Source of the DNA: Clostridia bacterium
Lineage (GTDB): Bacteria; Bacillota; Clostridia; Oscillospirales; Acutalibacteraceae
Assembly (NCBI GenBank): GCA_017625095.1
Contig: JAGALQ010000024.1
Location: forward strand, 248,001-312,000
DNA: 64,000 bases
Reading direction: 5' to 3'
Within the stretch, counting starts at the first letter, position 1. Each line of letters starts with the position of its first letter. Made by a program: the position numbers and the translations under genes. The notes below the pieces were generated by a model that was not told the origin of the DNA, did no database searches, and saw only the letters and a program-made list of their open reading frames with translations. Below are positions 34,894-44,528 of the stretch, piece after piece.

Positions 34894-36746
34894 GCGAAAA
34901 AGTAAAACGCCATCCTCCGATGCGCGGTAAAGGCGGTCCGAACGCAAACGACAAGCCGACAGAAAAAGCCAAGGATTTCAAGGGCACAGTCAAAAAGCTG
35001 CTGAAGCTTATGGCACCCTTCAAACTCAGATTCATTGCCGTTATCGTACTTGCGGCAGGCGCTTCGTTATTCAACGTTTTAGGCCCTAAAATTCTTGAAA
35101 AAGCAACAAATGAGGTTGCTGCAGGTGTATTCAGGATGAATTCAAATTCAGGCGGAATAAACCTTGCTAAAATAGGTCAGATTCTTTTAATTCTGCTGTT
35201 TGTTTATCTTGTCAGCGCAGCTTTCAACTATCTTCAGTCGTTCCTTATGGCAGGCGTTACGACAAGGCTTTCATTCAACCTACGTAATGATATTATGCAA
35301 AAAATAAACAGAATCCCGCTCGGATTCTTCCACAAGCAGAGTCAGGGTGATGTGCTCTCACGTATCACAAACGATGTAGATACACTTGAGCAGGCACTTA
35401 CACAGAGCATTACACAGTTTGCCACATCACTCACAACACTTGTCGGTATTCTGACAATGATGATTATCACAAGTCCCCTGCTGACTCTTATCATCGTAGT
35501 TACAGTACCACTCTCAATGCTGATTGTCAGAAACATTGTCAAGCTCTCGCAGCCGCATTTCCGCAAGCAGCAGAATTACCTCGGAGCTGTAAACGGGCAC
35601 ATTGAAGAGATGTACGGCGCGCATCTTGTCGTCAAAGCATTCAACGGTGAGAAAAGATCAATTGAAGAGTTTGACGAGCTCAACAACAACCTTGCAGAAA
35701 ACGCAAGAAAAGCTGAGTTCCTTTCGGGACTTATGATGCCGCTTATGGGCTTTATCGGCAACCTCGGTTACGTTCTTGTATGCGTTGTCGGTGCTATTCT
35801 TGTTTCAAAAAGCAGTATGAAAATAGGCGGCATTCAGGCGATGCTTCAGTATGTACGCCATTTCAACCAGCCGATAAATCAGCTTGCCAACATTTCTTCA
35901 CAGATGCAGAGAATGGCGGCAGCTGCCGAAAGAGTTTTCGAATTTCTCGACGAAAAAGAAGAGGATGACTCAAAGGCAACTCTCAAGGTTTCCGACGTAA
36001 ATATCGAAGGTAACATCACCTTTGATCACGTTAAATTCGGCTATGAAGACACCGACAAAATTGTCATAACTGATTTCTCGGCAAAGGTTAAAAGCGGTCA
36101 GAAGGTTGCAATTGTCGGTCCGACAGGTGCGGGTAAAACCACAATGGTCAAGCTTCTTATGAGATTCCACGAGCTGACCGACGGTGCAATTTACGTTGAC
36201 GGTCACAACCTCACCGAGTTTGACAGACACGACCTGAGAAGTGAGTTCGGTATGGTTCTTCAGGATACCTGGCTTTACAGCGACAGCATTATGAATAATA
36301 TCCGCTACGGCAAGCTTGACGCTACGGATGAAGACGTCATAAAAGCGGCAAAAATGGCTCAGGTTGACCATTTTGTACGCACACTCCCTGACGGTTACAA
36401 TATGGAAATCAACGAAGAAACAACCAATATTTCGCAGGGACAGAAGCAGCTGCTCACAATCGCACGTGCAATTCTTGCCGACCCGAAAATTCTTATTCTC
36501 GATGAGGCAACAAGCTCCGTTGACACACGAACAGAGATTCTTATTCAGCGCGCGATGGATAACCTGATGATGGGCAGAACGAGCTTCATAATCGCCCATC
36601 GTCTTTCAACAATACGTAACGCAGACCTGATACTCTGTATGAACAACGGCGATATTGTTGAGCAGGGCAACCACGATGAACTGATGGCACTCGGCGGATT
36701 CTACGCCAACCTTTACAACAGCCAGTTTGAACATCCGGTACAATAA
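34890..36746 (+). CDS. ABC exporter subunit with catalytic ATPase site
   Basis: 618 residues: a charged N-terminal 45-residue extension, six membrane helices, and a nucleotide-binding domain with Walker A GPTGAGKTT near 410, Walker B ILILDEATSSVD with the catalytic Glu, and the canonical IAHRLSTI switch. Its own signature is altered (ISQGQ instead of LSGGQ), complementing the intact signature of the partner. Together they make one active and one degenerate ATP site. It overlaps the first subunit by four bases and ends at a strong terminator. Confidence 0.94.
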   Translation: MSEKVKRHPPMRGKGGPNANDKPTEKAKDFKGTVKKLLKLMAPFKLRFIAVIVLAAGASLFNVLGPKILEKATNEVAAGVFRMNSNSGGINLAKIGQILLILLFVYLVSAAFNYLQSFLMAGVTTRLSFNLRNDIMQKINRIPLGFFHKQSQGDVLSRITNDVDTLEQALTQSITQFATSLTTLVGILTMMIITSPLLTLIIVVTVPLSMLIVRNIVKLSQPHFRKQQNYLGAVNGHIEEMYGAHLVVKAFNGEKRSIEEFDELNNNLAENARKAEFLSGLMMPLMGFIGNLGYVLVCVVGAILVSKSSMKIGGIQAMLQYVRHFNQPINQLANISSQMQRMAAAAERVFEFLDEKEEDDSKATLKVSDVNIEGNITFDHVKFGYEDTDKIVITDFSAKVKSGQKVAIVGPTGAGKTTMVKLLMRFHELTDGAIYVDGHNLTEFDRHDLRSEFGMVLQDTWLYSDSIMNNIRYGKLDATDEDVIKAAKMAQVDHFVRTLPDGYNMEINEETTNISQGQKQLLTIARAILADPKILILDEATSSVDTRTEILIQRAMDNLMMGRTSFIIAHRLSTIRNADLILCMNNGDIVEQGNHDELMALGGFYANLYNSQFEHPVQ

Positions 36747-36752
36747 AAAAGC

Positions 36753-36790
36753 AACGGGGCAACACACAAAATGTGTTGTCCCGTTATTTT
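36753..36790. terminator. Bidirectional terminator after ABC exporter genes
   Basis: Inverted repeat AACGGGGCAACACA/TGTGTTGTCCCGTT (one G-T type mismatch) with T-rich tails in both directions, between two convergent genes. Confidence 0.88.
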
Positions 36791-38195
36791 AATATACAGA
36801 AAAATCTTTTATTGTTGCAAACTTACGTGCCTTGAGAATAACAAGCTTAATGCGTCTTGTGCGTACCGAAATACCCATTTCGATTATACGCTTGCGGCCT
36901 ATAACAGTACCTGTTTCGACCTTTTTCCACTTGCCTTCTTTCTCAACGTAGAGAGCAAACTTCTCAATCTGCTGACCTGTGCGGATATTTTCACTGAACA
37001 CAACACGGTCAACATCATAATCATCACCCATATCGAGAATAAGCTCGGCACCCTCGGGATTATCCCCCGAATGCCAGAAGCCATCCTTATCGGGCAGAGC
37101 GCGTGTCGGAGAATGAAGATCGTCAAGCTTGCGGTTTCCCTGCATTGTAGATTCAAGTGCAAGGTTATCTTCAAAATGAATTGAAAGAACAGCACCGAAG
37201 GTTACAAGTGTTTCAACATCCTTCTCACCGATAAGACCGTCAGGCTGAGGAGCAATGCCTATAAGCATTGAAGCGTTGCCGCCAACTGAGCCGTTATATA
37301 TCTTCTCGATTTTGGAAAGCGGCTTAATTGAAAGAACCTCTCCGTTGACATAAAACCAGCTGTCACGCAGCGGGAATGAAACCTCGGCAGGATACCACGT
37401 AAAAGAATCACAGCGCTTGATTTTGCGCCTGCTGCCGATATCAGTCTGCGTGAAATTCACCTTACCTGATGAAACAGAAACCTTCTTATCGGAATCGATG
37501 TCAAATGCTTTGTAAGCAGATGGCACAACGCTCCATTCACTGATTCTGCAGACACCTGAATTATTGCCGCACCAACGGAAATCAGGGCCGCAGTTTGTGA
37601 TTGCCGCATCAGGCTGAAGCTCACGGATAAGCTTAAAATAGCCCTCCCAGTCGTAAGCCTGAGTTTTGGCATCTTTACGGTTATCAACAGCACCGTCAAG
37701 GCTGACACAGAACAGTTCACCGTAGTTTGTCAGAAGCTCACGGAGCAGATTTTTGAAGAAAATATCGTAAGCTTTGCCCGTACCGAAGGTCGGCTCGTGA
37801 TAATCAAGCGGTGAAAGAGAAACACCGAATTTCAAATCGTATTTACGGCAGGCTTCACTCACCTCTCGAACAACGTCACCTTCACCGTCACGCCAACAGC
37901 TTGACTTTACGGAATAATCCGTTTGCTCCGTAGGCCATAGGCAGAAGCCCTCGTGATGCTTACAGTTGAGGATAAGACCTCTTATTCCTGAACGTTTTGC
38001 AACCTTTGCCCACTGCTCGGCATCAAAGGCAGTCGGATTGAAAAGATCGGGCTCTTCAAATCCCGTACCGTTTTTTCGACCTGTAAAGGTATTCATACCA
38101 AAGTTAATTATGCCGTTAAACTCAGTGTCCATATAAGCAATCTGACGCTCGGTAGGAACAACCGAAATGGCTTTATCGAGATAATCTATTGCCAT
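36789..38195 (-). CDS. GH29 alpha-L-fucosidase
   Basis: 468 residues, no signal peptide, so probably cytoplasmic. The catalytic barrel is recognisable from MDTEFNGIINFGMNTF, RGLILNCKHHEGFCLWPT, the WRDGEGDVVREVSEACRKYDLKFGVSLSP block and CVSLDGA, where Asp167 is the probable nucleophile. The C-terminal 140 residues form a beta-sandwich (VVFSENIRTGQQIEKFALYVEKEGKW), like the F5/8-type module of GH29 proteins. It removes alpha-linked L-fucose from glycans. AAAGGATAA precedes the ATG; it follows the racemase gene by 11 bases and is probably the last gene of that run. Confidence 0.88.
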   Translation of the reverse strand: MAIDYLDKAISVVPTERQIAYMDTEFNGIINFGMNTFTGRKNGTGFEEPDLFNPTAFDAEQWAKVAKRSGIRGLILNCKHHEGFCLWPTEQTDYSVKSSCWRDGEGDVVREVSEACRKYDLKFGVSLSPLDYHEPTFGTGKAYDIFFKNLLRELLTNYGELFCVSLDGAVDNRKDAKTQAYDWEGYFKLIRELQPDAAITNCGPDFRWCGNNSGVCRISEWSVVPSAYKAFDIDSDKKVSVSSGKVNFTQTDIGSRRKIKRCDSFTWYPAEVSFPLRDSWFYVNGEVLSIKPLSKIEKIYNGSVGGNASMLIGIAPQPDGLIGEKDVETLVTFGAVLSIHFEDNLALESTMQGNRKLDDLHSPTRALPDKDGFWHSGDNPEGAELILDMGDDYDVDRVVFSENIRTGQQIEKFALYVEKEGKWKKVETGTVIGRKRIIEMGISVRTRRIKLVILKARKFATIKDFSVY

Positions 38196-38206
38196 AGCTT
38201 ATCCTT

Positions 38207-39292
38207 TCAAACAAAATCTTTTTTAACGAGTGCATCCACAAGTGTGGGATTGAACTCAAACGCAGCAACATCACCAATACCGCAATCAATACCGGTTACG
38301 TCAATGATAAGGTCGGTAAGACCTACCTTACCGATTACCTGTGCCTTTTTGCCGCACACAACACAGCTGAGTGTTTCATCATTGCCAAAACGCTTCACCT
38401 TGCGGAGAAGAGAGTTAATTTTATCCACTTTTGTAAATGCAATTTCGGTTTTGCTCAGCCCGTAGCCGTCACAAGTGCCGAGCGGCACAGCGGCAGCTTT
38501 GGTTTCGCGTGTTGTTTTATAAGCTTCACCGTAGCCGACAAAATGACCCGCAGGCAAAGTTTTGACCGATATAATCTCGCACTCCATAAAGCCTACCTTT
38601 TCAAGACCAACGGATGAAGCGGCAACAACTCTTCCAAGAAGTGCAGAGCCCAAACGCACGGCATCAAAATGATATTCGGGATATTTAACAGCACCTGCAG
38701 AGGAACAGATATGCTTTTTAAGTCCCTTAACACCTGCTTTTTCAATTGTTTCAACAGTCTTTGTAAAACGGCTGACCTGCAGCTTCACCGAAGAAGGATC
38801 GGCTGAAAATGCATTGTAAAAATGCGAATATATACCCTCAAAGCTGATACTTTTACATTCGCGCACAGCGGTAATTATATCATCCTCTTCGCCCGGCATA
38901 AAGCCGAAGCGTGCAAAGCCTGTATCGAGCATAATATGAGCGGACACTTTTTTGCCCTGAGCCGCATTGTCAAGAAGCTTTGCGGTTGCAAGTGAATCAA
39001 CTGTAGCGATAATTTCGTTGGTTACGCAAAGCTGGGCAGACCTCTCATCAAAAGGAGGACTGAGGAGCAGAATTGCCGTGTCAATGCCGTTTTCGCGCAA
39101 GGCAAGTGCCTCATCAAGTCTTGAAACAGCAAGCGTGCCGATATTGTTTTCGCAAAGAAGCTTTGCCATTTCAAGCAGACCGAGACCGTAACCGTTGCCT
39201 TTGATTACACCGATAACCTCAGCTGTAGGACAATGAGCACGCATTTTATTAAGATTGGATGCAATATATTCCTTCTGAACAACGTATCTCAT
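38207..39292 (-). CDS. alr: Alanine racemase-family PLP enzyme
   Basis: 361 residues with the fold-type III barrel. The PLP lysine is Lys31 in VIKGNGYGLG (consensus VKANAYGHG), followed by MLDTGFARFGF and YSHFYNA, and the C-terminal beta domain with HFVGYGEAYKT, holding the catalytic Tyr, and CDGYGL. It probably interconverts L- and D-alanine for peptidoglycan, though the small departures from consensus leave another amino acid possible. It lies six bases after femAB, supporting a cell-wall role. Confidence 0.82.
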   Translation of the reverse strand: MRYVVQKEYIASNLNKMRAHCPTAEVIGVIKGNGYGLGLLEMAKLLCENNIGTLAVSRLDEALALRENGIDTAILLLSPPFDERSAQLCVTNEIIATVDSLATAKLLDNAAQGKKVSAHIMLDTGFARFGFMPGEEDDIITAVRECKSISFEGIYSHFYNAFSADPSSVKLQVSRFTKTVETIEKAGVKGLKKHICSSAGAVKYPEYHFDAVRLGSALLGRVVAASSVGLEKVGFMECEIISVKTLPAGHFVGYGEAYKTTRETKAAAVPLGTCDGYGLSKTEIAFTKVDKINSLLRKVKRFGNDETLSCVVCGKKAQVIGKVGLTDLIIDVTGIDCGIGDVAAFEFNPTLVDALVKKDFV

Positions 39293-39298
39293 GGGTGA

Positions 39299-40339
39299 TT
39301 AATGACCCTTTCTCAACTTTTTGCGAAGCTTCTGGGCAAACTCCATTGCGTTGTAAATAAGCGGATTGTAGATATAGTAGAAGTCACCGATAAACTCGGT
39401 AATTTCGGGACAGAAGCCCTTCTTGAAACGGTAAAGACCGTAGAGAGGATTGTTCTCATCAAGGTCACCTGAAATACCGCGGAAATCATAAAGACGGCAT
39501 CCGTTTTCGACTGACCAGCGGATCATTTCCCACTGAAGCAGATAGTTTGGCATCTTGTTGCGCTCTTCGTTAGAGGATGCGCCGTAGAGATACCACACCT
39601 TATCGCCGCAGAGAATTGCAAGCGTGCCTGCAATTGCTTTGCCTTCGCTGTATGCCATATATATACGTGCATTATCGCCGTATGCTTCAACCATACGTCT
39701 GAAATAATCTGCCGGGCGGATTGAGAAGTTATCTCTCTCGCCTGTTTCTATCATAATCTTATGAAACTCTTCGGCTGCTTCCGCACCCTTGATTACAACC
39801 TCAACGTTGTTTTTCTTGGCAACACGCACCTTATAGCGGTGGCGTGAATGGAACGAAGCAAAAACTTCATCTTCTGTTTTACCTTCAACGTCAAGACGGA
39901 TTACGAAACGCGGCTGAATACCCTCAAAATTCTTGGAGCGAGGACCTGCCTTGAAGCCGTAATCAAGCGCAATTTTCTCATATTCCGTATCGTCGATTTT
40001 TGTATCGGTATCGACCTGGAGCACATAACCGCCAAACTCTTTTGCAAGCTTTTTGGCAGCATCCATAAGCTCTGTGAACACAGCCTTATCGTGAAGGTCA
40101 CACACGGGACCTCTGGGTGCATAAAGCATGCTGAAAGGAATACCGCCGGGCAGACGGCGGATAATAACCGCCATTGTGCCCTTGATATTGCCCTGCTCAT
40201 CGCGGCAGATTATGCCGCGCCAGATCCAATTGTTTTTAACTTTAGCCCATGCACTCTGCTGCATAAAGTGGCCCTTGGGATGACCTGCAACAAATGCATC
40301 AAAATCTCTGGCCGCATCGGCCTTGATAATCTCTGTCAA
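39299..40339 (-). CDS. FemAB-family peptidoglycan bridge aminoacyltransferase
   Basis: 346 residues starting at a TTG. Two GNAT-like halves are evident: SAWAKVKNNWIWRGIICRD with LYAPRGPVCD, then FHSRHRYKVRVAKKNNVEV and the C-terminal YLYGASSNEERNKMPNYLLQWEMIRWSVENGCRLYDFRG block typical of Fem/MurM proteins. Members use aminoacyl-tRNA to add amino acids to the lipid II stem peptide. Its neighbours, alanine racemase and alkaline phosphatase, agree with an envelope role. The added residue is unknown. Confidence 0.9.
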   Translation of the reverse strand: MTEIIKADAARDFDAFVAGHPKGHFMQQSAWAKVKNNWIWRGIICRDEQGNIKGTMAVIIRRLPGGIPFSMLYAPRGPVCDLHDKAVFTELMDAAKKLAKEFGGYVLQVDTDTKIDDTEYEKIALDYGFKAGPRSKNFEGIQPRFVIRLDVEGKTEDEVFASFHSRHRYKVRVAKKNNVEVVIKGAEAAEEFHKIMIETGERDNFSIRPADYFRRMVEAYGDNARIYMAYSEGKAIAGTLAILCGDKVWYLYGASSNEERNKMPNYLLQWEMIRWSVENGCRLYDFRGISGDLDENNPLYGLYRFKKGFCPEITEFIGDFYYIYNPLIYNAMEFAQKLRKKLRKGH

Positions 40340-40358
40340 TTTAAAAATCCAACCTCAC

Positions 40359-41516
40359 TTATTTTTTAAGACCGACTTCAACTGCTGCGGGGAATTCATC
40401 GGGAGCTGCACCCATAGCCATAGCAAGACGTCTTGAAATTTCCTTGTTCTTTATTGCTTCACCTTCAACAACAAAGTTGTCGCTGCCATATACGAGGAGC
40501 GGAACATCTGCTGCCGAGTGTGAGCCTGATGTGTACTTGAAGCTGTCGCCGTCGGGTGTGATGGCACCTGTTTCGTGGTCTGCTGTGATAACAACAAGTG
40601 TGTTGCCGTCAGCCTTTGCGTAATCGATTGCTGCCTTAACTGTCATATCGAACTCTTTTGCTGCAATCTTCATCTTGTCAGCTTCGTTGCTATGTGAATG
40701 CTTATCGATGTGAGCACCTTCAACCATAAGGAAGAAGCCGTCCTCATCATCGTCAAGCATATCAATAGCCTTTGTTGTGAGTGTGGAAAGATTCGGAGAA
40801 TCAGCACCTGTGTTCTCGTTCCATACTTCGCCTGCAAACTGACCGAAGGAGCGTGTACCCTCTTCAAGTGCCTCAAACTCGGCAACTGTGTCAATAAGAG
40901 TCCAGCCGTGGGCATTTGCATATTCATCTGTTACAAGACCGCTTGAAGCAGACCAGATAAGATCAAGATCGGATTCTTCAATCTGCTGTCTTGTAATCTC
41001 CTCGCTCTCGTCACGGTCGTAAACGTGAGCGGAGAAACCGCCGGGTGTTGCACCGTGGTTAGTGTCGGACGTGACGATACCTGTCATCTTACCGTATGAC
41101 TGAGCAAGCTCAGTAAGGCTCAACGGAACATAGGCAACGCCGAATGCATCCTGTGCAAAAACACCGATTGCACCGTTGTTTGTACGGACAGCACATGAAA
41201 GAGCCGTTGCACCTGCTGCTGAGTCTGTTACAGCTGAGCTGGAAGATCTTGTCTGTGACTTGCCGTGCTGAGTTGTCATTGAGAACATATAAGCCTGATC
41301 AATGCCATACTCTTTTTCCATCCAGTCGATATGGTAGAAGCCCATACCATCACCGATAAGAAGAATAACGTTTTTGTAATCGCCGGGATCAAGCTCTGTT
41401 TTGCCGGCGTTTGTTGCAGTGTTGACTGCAAGATTGATGGTGAGAAGTGCTGCCATCAGCGCAGCAACGATTTTTGATAAAAACGAGTTTCTGATAAAGT
41501 TTGCAAATTCGACCAT
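40359..41516 (-). CDS. Secreted or membrane-anchored alkaline phosphatase
   Basis: 385 residues with an uncleaved-type or signal hydrophobic segment at 14-32. The alkaline phosphatase superfamily residues are present: Asp56 in LIGDGMG, nucleophile Ser99 in AVTDSAAGATAL, TNHGATPGGF, metal ligands in MVEGAHIDKHSHSNE, ITADHETGA and SGSHSAADVPLLVYG. It hydrolyses phosphomonoesters outside the membrane. GGAGGT precedes the ATG. It is the first gene of a minus-strand run with femAB, alr and the GH29 fucosidase. Confidence 0.93.
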   Translation of the reverse strand: MVEFANFIRNSFLSKIVAALMAALLTINLAVNTATNAGKTELDPGDYKNVILLIGDGMGFYHIDWMEKEYGIDQAYMFSMTTQHGKSQTRSSSSAVTDSAAGATALSCAVRTNNGAIGVFAQDAFGVAYVPLSLTELAQSYGKMTGIVTSDTNHGATPGGFSAHVYDRDESEEITRQQIEESDLDLIWSASSGLVTDEYANAHGWTLIDTVAEFEALEEGTRSFGQFAGEVWNENTGADSPNLSTLTTKAIDMLDDDEDGFFLMVEGAHIDKHSHSNEADKMKIAAKEFDMTVKAAIDYAKADGNTLVVITADHETGAITPDGDSFKYTSGSHSAADVPLLVYGSDNFVVEGEAIKNKEISRRLAMAMGAAPDEFPAAVEVGLKK

Positions 41517-41614
41517 TTTTATACCTCCGTTTGGAAATAATTTTACCTATAAATTATAATATTTCCGCCACAATATGTCAATAAATAAACGCGCATAAAA
41601 TAATAATTATAGTG

Positions 41615-41642
41615 TTGTAATTTTCGTGAAATGTGTTATACT
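41615..41642 (+). promoter_or_regulatory. Candidate metG promoter
   Basis: TTGTAA (41615-41620), 16 bases, TATACT (41637-41642), about 45 bases before the metG ATG. Confidence 0.5.
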
Positions 41643-41686
41643 GTTATGGATAATATTTACAATCAAGGCTTAAGGAGGTAAAAACT

Positions 41687-43621
41687 ATGTCAAAAAAGCC
41701 ATATTATATCACGACAGCGATTGCTTACACATCGCGCAAGCCGCACATCGGCAACTCTTATGAGATTGTCTTAACCGATGCTATCGCACGCTTTAAGCGA
41801 ATGCAGGGCTATGATGTATTCTTCCAGACAGGCACGGACGAGCACGGTCAGAAGATTGAAGAATACGCAAAGGAGGCAGGTATCTCTCCCAAGGAATACG
41901 TTGACAAGGTTGCAGGCGAAATCAAGGACATCTGCGACAGACTCAACACAACATACGATAAGTTTATCCGCACAACAGACGATTATCACGAGAAGTGCGT
42001 GCAGAAGATTTTCAAAAAGCTGTACGATCAGGACGATATCTACAAGAGTGTATATGAGGGTTGGTACTGTGTCCCCTGTGAAAGCTTCTTCACAGACAGT
42101 CAGCTTGTTGACGGCAAGTGCCCCGACTGCGGCAGAGAAGTACGCAAAGAGAAGGAAGAAACATACTTCCTCCGCCTTTCAAAGTATCAGAAGCAGCTTG
42201 AAGAATATATCGAGCAGAATCCCGACTTCATCTACCCCGAAAGCAGAAAGAAGGAAATGCTCAACAACTTCATCAAGCCCGGTCTTCAGGATCTTTGCGT
42301 TTCCCGTTCAACATTCAAATGGGGTGTACCTGTAACATTTGATGACAAGCACGTAATCTACGTATGGATTGACGCACTTTCAAACTACATCACAGGTCTC
42401 GGTTATGATCCTGACGGCAGCAGTGACCTTTACAAGAAATACTGGCCTGCAGACGTTCACATCATCGGTAAGGACATTGTACGCTTCCACACAATCTACT
42501 GGCCGATTATGCTTATGGCACTCGGTGAGCCGCTTCCCAAGCAGGTTTACGGTCACCCGTGGCTGATGGTCGGTGCAGACAAGATGTCAAAATCCAGAGG
42601 CAACGTTATCTATGCAGACGATCTTGCAGACCGTTTCGGTGTTGACGCAGTCCGTTACTATCTGCTTGCTGAGATGCCTCACGCACAGGACGGCTCACTC
42701 ACGTACGAAACACTTATTGAGCGTTACAACTCTGACCTTGCAAACACACTCGGCAACCTTGTAAACCGCTGTGTTGCGATGGTCAAGAAGTATTTTGACG
42801 GTGTACTCCCTGCTCCCACAGCACCAGAGGCACTCGACGATGAGCTCAAGGCAGTTGCTCTCGAATCAGTCGGCAAGTGTGCCGCAAAGATGGACAGCTT
42901 CTGCATTGCAGACGCAGTAAACGAGGTAATGGCTGTTGCAAAGCGCTCCAACAAATATATTGACGAAACAATGCCCTGGGCACTTGCAAAGGACGAAGAG
43001 AAGAAAGAGCGTCTGGGTACAGTAATGTACAACCTTATCGAGAGCATCCGCTTTATTGCAGTTCAGCTCAAGCCCTATATGCCTGAAACTGCAGAGAAGA
43101 TTTTTGCACAGATCGGCTGTAACATCGACACATACGAGAGCCTTAACGAATTCGGCGCAACACCCGCAGGCACAGTTATGGGTGAGGCCGCTCCCCTCTT
43201 CGGCAGAATTGATGCAGAAAAGCTTCTCGCAGAAATTGAAGCCGAAAACGCTGCAAAGGCTGCAAAAGAGGAAGAGAAGAAGCCTGCATTCGAAGAGATG
43301 CCTCAGATTCCGATTGACGATTTTGCAAAGGTTGACCTCAGAGTTGCAAAGGTTGTAGACTGCAAACCCGTTAAGAAAGCAAAGAAGCTGCTTGAGCTGA
43401 CTCTTGACGACGGCACAGGCACTCTCCGCACGGTTGCAAGCGGTATCGCACTCTACTACAAACCCGAAGAGCTCATCGGACACAACGTTATTGTTGTCGC
43501 AAACCTCAAGCCTGCAACACTCTGCGGCGTTGAAAGCAGAGGTATGATTCTCGCAGGCGGCGAAGATGACGTAAAGGTAGTATTTGTTGATTACCTTGAA
43601 CCCGGTACAAAAATCAGATGA
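41687..43621 (+). CDS. metG: Methionyl-tRNA synthetase
   Basis: 644 residues. Class I motifs PHIGNSYE (His20) and KMSKSRGN near 299 are present, and the knuckle CVPCESFF...CPDCGRE binds one zinc, marking the four-cysteine form. After an Ala/Glu/Lys-rich linker (near 515-540), a C-terminal Trbp111-type tRNA-binding domain (VDLRVAKVVDCKPVKKAKKL...) provides dimerisation. It charges initiator and elongator tRNA-Met. AAGGAGG precedes the ATG; no T-box is seen. It overlaps tatD by four bases. Confidence 0.98.
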   Translation: MSKKPYYITTAIAYTSRKPHIGNSYEIVLTDAIARFKRMQGYDVFFQTGTDEHGQKIEEYAKEAGISPKEYVDKVAGEIKDICDRLNTTYDKFIRTTDDYHEKCVQKIFKKLYDQDDIYKSVYEGWYCVPCESFFTDSQLVDGKCPDCGREVRKEKEETYFLRLSKYQKQLEEYIEQNPDFIYPESRKKEMLNNFIKPGLQDLCVSRSTFKWGVPVTFDDKHVIYVWIDALSNYITGLGYDPDGSSDLYKKYWPADVHIIGKDIVRFHTIYWPIMLMALGEPLPKQVYGHPWLMVGADKMSKSRGNVIYADDLADRFGVDAVRYYLLAEMPHAQDGSLTYETLIERYNSDLANTLGNLVNRCVAMVKKYFDGVLPAPTAPEALDDELKAVALESVGKCAAKMDSFCIADAVNEVMAVAKRSNKYIDETMPWALAKDEEKKERLGTVMYNLIESIRFIAVQLKPYMPETAEKIFAQIGCNIDTYESLNEFGATPAGTVMGEAAPLFGRIDAEKLLAEIEAENAAKAAKEEEKKPAFEEMPQIPIDDFAKVDLRVAKVVDCKPVKKAKKLLELTLDDGTGTLRTVASGIALYYKPEELIGHNVIVVANLKPATLCGVESRGMILAGGEDDVKVVFVDYLEPGTKIR

Positions 43622-44388
43622 CGTACACGGGAATTTTTGACACACACGCACACTATGATGACGAGTGTTTTGACGAGGACAGATTTGAGCTGCTCGACGA
43701 AATGCTAGCATCTAACGTGAGCGGAATAATAAACTGCGGCTGCACCGTAGAGAGCAGCAAAACAAGCATAGCTTTTGCTGAAGAATATCCTCAAATGTAT
43801 GCGGCGGTCGGTATCCATCCGCAGAATGCGGCAGAAGAAAGCGAAGACGCACTTGAGAAAATCGAGGAGCTTGCAAAGCACGAAAAGGTTGTTGCAATCG
43901 GTGAAATCGGTCTTGATTATCACTACGATTACACACCGAAAGAGATGCAGATTGAATACTTTGAGAAGCAGATATTGCTTGCAAAAAAGCTTAATCTGCC
44001 CGTAATTGTGCACGACAGAGAAGCTCATCAGGACTGCGTTGAAACGCTGCTTAAATACAAGCCGAGAGGTGTTATGCACTGTTTCTCAGGCAGCGTTGAA
44101 ACAGCAAAACAGCTGACCGATATCGGCTTTTATATCGGTCTTGGCGGCAGTGTCACTTTCAAAAACGCAAAAAAGCCTGCCGAGGTTGCGGCAAGCATTG
44201 ACCTCGACAGACTTCTGCTCGAAACAGACTGTCCGTATATGACTCCCGTACCCTTCAGAGGCATAAGAAATAACTCCTCGCTGATAATTCACACAGCGGA
44301 GAAAATTGCAGAACTGCGTGGAATTAAGGCACAGGAAGTTATAGATAAGGCAAGAGAAAACGCATATAAATTATTTAACATCAAATGA
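43618..44388 (+). CDS. tatD: TatD-family metal-dependent deoxyribonuclease
   Basis: 256 residues of the amidohydrolase barrel. Metal ligands are visible in IFDTHAHYDDECF (His10, His12), the Glu of AIGEIGLDYHYD, the His of VIVHDREAH, the His in VMHCFSGS and the Asp of LLLETDCPYMTP. TatD proteins trim DNA ends in the cytoplasm. Its position directly after metG, with ATGA overlap, is the usual Firmicute arrangement. Confidence 0.95.
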   Translation: MTYTGIFDTHAHYDDECFDEDRFELLDEMLASNVSGIINCGCTVESSKTSIAFAEEYPQMYAAVGIHPQNAAEESEDALEKIEELAKHEKVVAIGEIGLDYHYDYTPKEMQIEYFEKQILLAKKLNLPVIVHDREAHQDCVETLLKYKPRGVMHCFSGSVETAKQLTDIGFYIGLGGSVTFKNAKKPAEVAASIDLDRLLLETDCPYMTPVPFRGIRNNSSLIIHTAEKIAELRGIKAQEVIDKARENAYKLFNIK

Positions 44389-44389
44389 T

Positions 44390-44428
44390 AACAGCAGAGT
44401 TGATTTTCATGTCAACTCTGCTGTTTTA
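44390..44428 (+). terminator. Terminator of metG-tatD
   Basis: Perfect 14-bp stem AACAGCAGAGTTGA/TCAACTCTGCTGTT with a TTTTAC tail, directly after the tatD stop. Confidence 0.9.
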
Positions 44429-44435
44429 CTTATTA

Positions 44436-44507
44436 CACTCCCTCCGAATTTTGCTTTCAGCAAAACGAGCTAAGATCCATCACTATCGTTCAGGATGACA
44501 AGATAAG
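44436..44507. repeat. Truncated REP-like element
   Basis: CACTCCCTCCGAATTTTGC followed by a hairpin TTTTGCTTTCAGCAAAA. The same sequence opens the fuller elements at 46524 and 47065, but here it changes after the hairpin into unrelated sequence (44467-44507), so it looks like a partial copy. Confidence 0.7.
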
Positions 44508-44528
44508 GTATTACAAAATAATTATCTA

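Noticed and set aside
42866-43711. Long minus-strand frame of 281 codons across metG and tatD
   Set aside because: Cys- and Phe-rich translation typical of antisense frames; it lies opposite two certain genes.
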